Below are positions 60,177 through 64,000 of a DNA stretch of 64,000 nucleotides, piece after piece. Positions within the stretch are counted from its first letter, which is position 1. The number at the start of each line of letters is the position of its first letter. The translations under genes were made by a program, and so were the position numbers. This DNA is from Streptomyces formicae (GTDB lineage: Bacteria; Actinomycetota; Actinomycetes; Streptomycetales; Streptomycetaceae): the NCBI RefSeq assembly GCF_022647665.1, contig NZ_CP071872.1:1736001-1800000 (forward strand). Direction: 5' to 3'. The notes under the pieces are model-generated. The model saw nothing but the letters and a program-made list of their open reading frames with translations. It was not told the origin of the DNA and searched no databases.

Positions 60177-61796
60177 TTGCCGCAGACTCTCGACGCCCTG
60201 GCGGTACGCACGTGGTGCTCACTGGCGCTGGAGGCGCTGGGCAGGGAGCGCGAGCAGATCGACGCGATCAACGTGTATCCGGTCGCGGACGGCGACACCG
60301 GCACCAATCTCTATCTGACGGTCGAGTCCGCGACGCAGGCCGTGGAGGCGGTGTTCGCCGCCTACGAGACGGGCTCGGCAGCGCCCGCGCTGGCCGACGC
60401 GGTGCGGGCCATGGCCCACGGGGCGCTGATCGGAGCGCGGGGCAATTCGGGGACGATCCTGGCGCAGCTGCTGCGGGGCATGGCCGATGTGCTGGGGGAC
60501 GGCGAGCGGGGCGGGGCGGCCGAGGCGCTGCGCAGGGCCGCACAGGCCGCGCGCGAGGCGGTCGCGCACCCGGTCGAGGGCACGATCCTGACGGTGGCGT
60601 CGGCGGCTGCGGACGCGGCGGTCGCCGTGCCGGCGCCGGACGACGACGCGAGCGCCGTGGCGGCGGCGTACGTACGCGCCTGTGAGGCGCTGGACGAAAC
60701 CCCCCGCCAGCTGGACGTGCTGGGCCGGGCCGGCGTCGTGGACGCCGGCGGGCAGGGGCTGCTGGCGGTGCTCGGCGCACTCGTCGAGGCCGTGACGGGG
60801 GAGACGCCGGTGGTAAGGCCCTCCGCACGGCCCTCCCTGCGGGCACACCCGGCCGTGGCGGCGTCGGCCACCGCCGAGCCGTGCGCCGACGGGGGCCCCG
60901 CGTTCGAGGTGATCTACCTCCTGGAGGCGGACGACGCGGCCGTCAGCCGGCTCAAGGCCCGCCTGGACGGACTGGGCGATTCGCTCGTCGTGGTCGGCGG
61001 TGACGGGCTGTGGAACGTCCATGTGCATGTGGACGACGCGGGCGCGGCGGTCGAGGCGGGCGTCGAGGCGGGGCGGCCGTACCGGATCCGCATCACCCAC
61101 TTCGGCGCGGCCGGCCCCGTCGTGCCGCGGGAACGCGTCCAGCGGGCCGTCGTCGCGGTCGTGCCGGGGGAGGGGCTGGCCGGACTCTGCGAGACGGCCG
61201 GGGCGACCACGGTGCTCGCCCGGCCCGGGGAACCCCCGGCGAGCGGCGAACTGGTCGAGGCGATCCGGCGGGCCCACGCGCGCGAGGTGGTCCTCCTGCC
61301 GAACGCCACGGAGCTGCGGCACACCGCGGCCGCCGCCGCGGAGCAGGCACGCGCCGAGGGCGTACGGGTCGCCCTCATCCCGACCCGTTCCGCGGTCCAG
61401 GGCATCTCGGCGCTCGCCGTCCACGAGCCCGACCGCAGCTTCGACGAGGACGTCGTCGCGATGACCTCGGCGGCGGGCGCCACCCGCTACGGCGAACTCG
61501 CCGTCGCCGAGCGGCAGTCCTTCACCTCCGCCGGGGTCTGCCAGGCAGGGGACGTGCTCGGCCTCATCGACGGCGACGTGGCCGTGATCGGCACGGAACT
61601 CGCCACCACGGCGGAGACGGTTCTGGACCGCATGCTCTCCGCGGGCGGCGAACTCGTCACCCTGGTCCTCCCGGACGACGCGCCCCCGTCCCTGGCGGAC
61701 CGCCTGGAATCCCACGTCCGCCGGGGCCACCTGGCGGTGGACACGATCATCCACCACGGCGGCCGGGGCTCTCCTCTGCTGATCGGCGTGGAGTAG
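60177..61796 (+). CDS. DAK2-domain (FakA/YloV-like) kinase
   Basis: A 539-residue protein. N-terminal DAK2 (DhaL-like) domain with the ATP-Mg motif NVYPVADGDTGTNLYLT and MAHGALIGARGNSGTILAQL; a middle domain; a C-terminal DegV-like half (IRITHFGAAGPVVPRERVQR, VVLLPNATELRHT, IPTRSAVQGISALAVH). The architecture is that of FakA, the subunit that phosphorylates FakB-bound fatty acids in Firmicutes. TTG 60177 is chosen because GGAGGAGG lies six bases upstream; the frame is open far upstream through rpmB. In relatives recG usually follows; here a TPR gene in the opposite direction does. Confidence 0.85.
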   Translation: MPQTLDALAVRTWCSLALEALGREREQIDAINVYPVADGDTGTNLYLTVESATQAVEAVFAAYETGSAAPALADAVRAMAHGALIGARGNSGTILAQLLRGMADVLGDGERGGAAEALRRAAQAAREAVAHPVEGTILTVASAAADAAVAVPAPDDDASAVAAAYVRACEALDETPRQLDVLGRAGVVDAGGQGLLAVLGALVEAVTGETPVVRPSARPSLRAHPAVAASATAEPCADGGPAFEVIYLLEADDAAVSRLKARLDGLGDSLVVVGGDGLWNVHVHVDDAGAAVEAGVEAGRPYRIRITHFGAAGPVVPRERVQRAVVAVVPGEGLAGLCETAGATTVLARPGEPPASGELVEAIRRAHAREVVLLPNATELRHTAAAAAEQARAEGVRVALIPTRSAVQGISALAVHEPDRSFDEDVVAMTSAAGATRYGELAVAERQSFTSAGVCQAGDVLGLIDGDVAVIGTELATTAETVLDRMLSAGGELVTLVLPDDAPPSLADRLESHVRRGHLAVDTIIHHGGRGSPLLIGVE

Positions 61797-61802
61797 CCGG
61801 CG

Positions 61803-61822
61803 CCGGGCCGTGTCCGGCCCGG
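61803..61822 (+). terminator. Terminator hairpin after the DAK2 gene
   Basis: CCGGGCCG and CGGCCCGG pair perfectly around TGTC, seven bases after the stop codon. Confidence 0.7.
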
Positions 61823-62144
61823 TGCGACGCCGGGCACGCACTCCCGAAGCCTTCCGGGTCGGAGCGTCCGCACCGCGGTGGCCCCTTGCTCCGCCGTGCA
61901 GCTGTGTACGCCGGACCCCGCTCGCCCCGCGGCGGTAGCCGCTGATGTCACCGTCGGTCTGCTCCGAACGACAGGCCCAAGGCCGCGTCTGACACATCCC
62001 GCCTGGCGCGCGACACTTTGGGCACGGGAGTGCCCCTCCTCGCTGCGGTGTCGGAGTCGTCCGAGTACGTCCAGTACGCGGATGATCCTCCGCCTTGCGA
62101 TGGCACACACCGGACCCCGCGCCGGCGCCGCACCGCACCCTCCG
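61823..62144. other. Intergenic stretch, possible dispersed Streptomyces repeat
   Basis: About 320 bases without a convincing gene between convergent genes. On the minus strand from about 62110 to 61975 it reads GGATCATCCGCGTACTGGAC, CTCGGACGACTCCGACACC, GCGCGCCAGGCGGGATGTGT, a pattern I associate with a sequence found repeatedly between genes of streptomycetes. This is recall, not evidence. Confidence 0.35.
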
Positions 62145-64000
62145 CTACGCCACGTACTCCAGGACCGACCTCGCCTCCGCTCGCCGCGACTCCGCCGTGT
62201 CGTCCGAGGCGTCCGCGTACGTCGCGAGGACCGACTCCGCGCGCCGGGTCGCGGCCGGGGCGTCGCCCAGGTCGGCTTCCAGCCAGGCGGCGAAGAGCTC
62301 TGCCGAGGTGCGCAGGTCCGTGAAGTCCTCGCCCGCCTCGGTGAAGCCGGTGATGGCGCGTTCGATGTGCGGGAGGGCCTCGCGCGGGTCGTCGGCGAGG
62401 AGCTCGCCGGTCTGGCGGCGGGTGTCGGCGAGCTCCGCGCGCAACCGGGCGCGGGCCGGGGGCTCGGTGGCCTTCGCGAGCGCCTGCTCGCACTCCCGCT
62501 CGGCCGCCGCCATGAAGTCCCGCGCAGCATCCGGCCCCGTCTGTCCCTCGCGGACCGCGATCCACGCCCGTACCCGCAGCGCGCGCACGACCGCGTGGAC
62601 GTCGCCCAGGTCGCGCCAGAGGGCGCACGCGCGCTCGTACGCGCGGTCGGCCTCCGTGTTGAGCCCCGCCCGGTACAGCGCCTGGCCGGCGAGGTTGGCG
62701 AGCATCGCGTGGTCGTGCTGCTCGGGCCAGCCGCGGGCGATGTCGGCCGCCCTGAGCCAGTGCTCGGCCGCCGCACGCGGCTCCCCGAGCTCGGTCAGGG
62801 CGTCGCCCAGCCACCACAGGGTCTGGACGACCATGCCGTCGCCGTGGCCGTCCACGGTGAGATCGGGAAGCACCGCCTCCAGCACGGCCGCCGCCTCCGC
62901 CGCCCGGCCCGCCCGCAGCAGCGAACCGCCCAGCTGATGGCGGGCGTACGCGCCGATGCCCGCGCCCTCCCCGGCCTCGTCGGCCCAGTGCGCCGCCTCC
63001 AGGGCGTGCTCCACAGCCTCGTCGAACCGGCCGGAGCCGGCGAGGATTTCGGTGAGCTGGAGGTGCAGCCGCGTGCTGCCGGGAGCCTCCAGATACGTTC
63101 CGCCGTGCTCCAGCGCCGCACGGGCGGCTCGTTCCGCGCTCTCCAGGTCGCCGAGGTGGCGGGCCACGGCGACGAGGCGGGCCTCGGGCTCGGCCGCGTA
63201 CCAGGGCAGCCCGGCCTCGTGGAACAGGGCGGCCGCGGCCCCGTACAGCTCCGCGGCGGCCGCGGCGTCGCCGTCGTGCGCGGCGAGGTCGCCCCGTACG
63301 GACATGGCCTCGGCGACCCGGTCCGCGATGTGCGGGTCCGCGCGGTGGGGACCGGCGAAGTCGAGGAGCTCGGACACGGCCTCCTCCACGGTGCGGGTCT
63401 GCGCGGCCCCGTCCTCGTCGTGCAGCCGGAGCAGATGGATACGGACCCGGCAGAGCAGCGCCCCGGCGGCCTGACGCGTGCTCGCCGCCCCTTCGGCGTG
63501 CAGCGCGAGCGCACGGGCGACGGGCTCCTCGACGGCCGCGACGGCCGCGTCCGGGTCCCCGCCGAGCGCGAGCGCGAACGCCCCGCGGGCCAGCGCGGCC
63601 ACCGCGTTGCCCGGGTCGCCCGCGGCCTCGTACCGCTCGGCGGCCGACCGGAACAGCCGGACGGACTCCGCCGGCTCGTTCGCCGGGGCCATCGCGCGGT
63701 GGTCGTCGATCTCGGCGAGCGCCCGGTCGTCGAGCTCCGCGTCCCCCGCGGCCTCGGCGACCGCATCCCAGGCGCGGATGGCGTCCGGGTGCCGCGCCTC
63801 GGACAGCCGCCGCGCCTCCGCGAGGAGCTCGTCCACGCCCCGGGACGCCGGTGCCTGCGCGGACGCCGGTGCCTTCGGCGGCGCCGCGGGAGCCGGCCGC
63901 ACCGCCCGTATCCCCAGCGGCAGCCGCTCCAGCAGCGGCTGCCGCCCCAGCCGTTCCCGTACGCGCGTGCTGACCGCGTCCGTGCCGTTGCGCCCGTCGA
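62145..64000 (-). CDS. Tetratricopeptide-repeat protein, C-terminal part (5' end outside window)
   Basis: At least 618 codons, open to the window edge with no start required; a GTG at 63902 would give 585 residues, but the frame upstream (RERLGRQPLLERLPLGIRAV) looks coding, so I treat it as truncated. Many TPR-like helix pairs rich in Ala, Glu and Leu (for example AAAELYGAAAALFHEAGLPW, EHWLRAADIARGWPEQHDHA, YRAGLNTEADRAYERACALW, LANLAGQALYRAG). A Pro/Ala linker near 63850 separates an N-terminal region outside the window. Probably a scaffold or regulator; no catalytic motif visible. Confidence 0.8.
   Translation of the reverse strand, partial: DGRNGTDAVSTRVRERLGRQPLLERLPLGIRAVRPAPAAPPKAPASAQAPASRGVDELLAEARRLSEARHPDAIRAWDAVAEAAGDAELDDRALAEIDDHRAMAPANEPAESVRLFRSAAERYEAAGDPGNAVAALARGAFALALGGDPDAAVAAVEEPVARALALHAEGAASTRQAAGALLCRVRIHLLRLHDEDGAAQTRTVEEAVSELLDFAGPHRADPHIADRVAEAMSVRGDLAAHDGDAAAAAELYGAAAALFHEAGLPWYAAEPEARLVAVARHLGDLESAERAARAALEHGGTYLEAPGSTRLHLQLTEILAGSGRFDEAVEHALEAAHWADEAGEGAGIGAYARHQLGGSLLRAGRAAEAAAVLEAVLPDLTVDGHGDGMVVQTLWWLGDALTELGEPRAAAEHWLRAADIARGWPEQHDHAMLANLAGQALYRAGLNTEADRAYERACALWRDLGDVHAVVRALRVRAWIAVREGQTGPDAARDFMAAAERECEQALAKATEPPARARLRAELADTRRQTGELLADDPREALPHIERAITGFTEAGEDFTDLRTSAELFAAWLEADLGDAPAATRRAESVLATYADASDDTAESRRAEARSVLEYVA

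Overview
The window is chromosomal DNA of a Streptomyces or a very close relative. Coding DNA is GC-rich with third positions almost always G or C, GTG and TTG starts are common, stem-loop terminators lack long T runs, and there are four-gene conservons (cvnABCD) and an HU protein with a lysine-rich tail. The gene order (serA, proline catabolism, leuB, ilvE, urease-like genes, cimA, accB/accE, conservons, gltX, Gln/Glu tRNAs, ndgR-leuCD, hupS, cofC, plsC, gpsA, ddl, thiL, thiD, rpmB, DAK2 gene) matches, from memory, the SCO5515-SCO5566 stretch of S. coelicolor. No transposase, integrase, phage gene or CRISPR array was seen.

Region by region. 1-4.7 kb: end of serA, a PucR-like regulator divergent from proline dehydrogenase and P5C dehydrogenase, with a perfect palindrome between them. 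4.9-8.3 kb: a small unknown protein, a secreted S1 protease, a 48-residue basic protein behind its own promoter and long leader, and a purple acid phosphatase gene broken by a frameshift. 8.5-10.9 kb: leuB and ilvE. 11-15.3 kb: a urease-like pair (fused gamma-beta subunit plus alpha subunit) with no accessory genes, followed by agmatine deiminase and a TetR regulator, preceded by a strikingly symmetric operator region. 15.4-17.3 kb: citramalate synthase behind an attenuator-like leader. 17.4-24.5 kb: a membrane protein with a Gly-rich tail and a DUF1876 partner, a secreted protein, a YceI protein and a large secreted GH101 glycosidase. 25-26.8 kb: acyl-CoA carboxylase beta and epsilon subunits.

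26.9-42.4 kb holds three consecutive conservons on the minus strand. The middle one is the product of a 5,097-bp tandem duplication. Its cvnA matches that of the first cluster, its cvnC and cvnD match those of the third, and its cvnB is a chimera of the two flanking cvnB genes. The crossover can be placed within 75 bp. Upstream of the third conservon lies a 57-codon gene encoding a peptide with the motif ANPRRTTL twice.

43.2-47.2 kb: FAH-family hydrolase, gltX, a HAD phosphatase whose 5' end is duplicated upstream, and five tRNA genes (Gln-Glu-Glu-Gln-Glu). 47.2-51.5 kb: a MerR regulator divergent from a DUF4188 protein, and ndgR divergent from leuCD. 51.6-64 kb: hupS, cofC, plsC-gpsA-ddl, a DUF3515 lipoprotein with a stand-alone Lrp/AsnC ligand-binding protein, thiL-thiD, rpmB, a FakA-like DAK2 protein and the C-terminal part of a TPR protein running off the window.

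The main themes are branched-chain amino acid synthesis (leuB, ilvE, cimA, leuCD, ndgR), nitrogen catabolism (proline, agmatine/urea-type compounds) and membrane signalling by conservons. Nine genes lack a Shine-Dalgarno sequence and have a -10-like hexamer exactly six bases before the start codon, suggesting leaderless transcripts.
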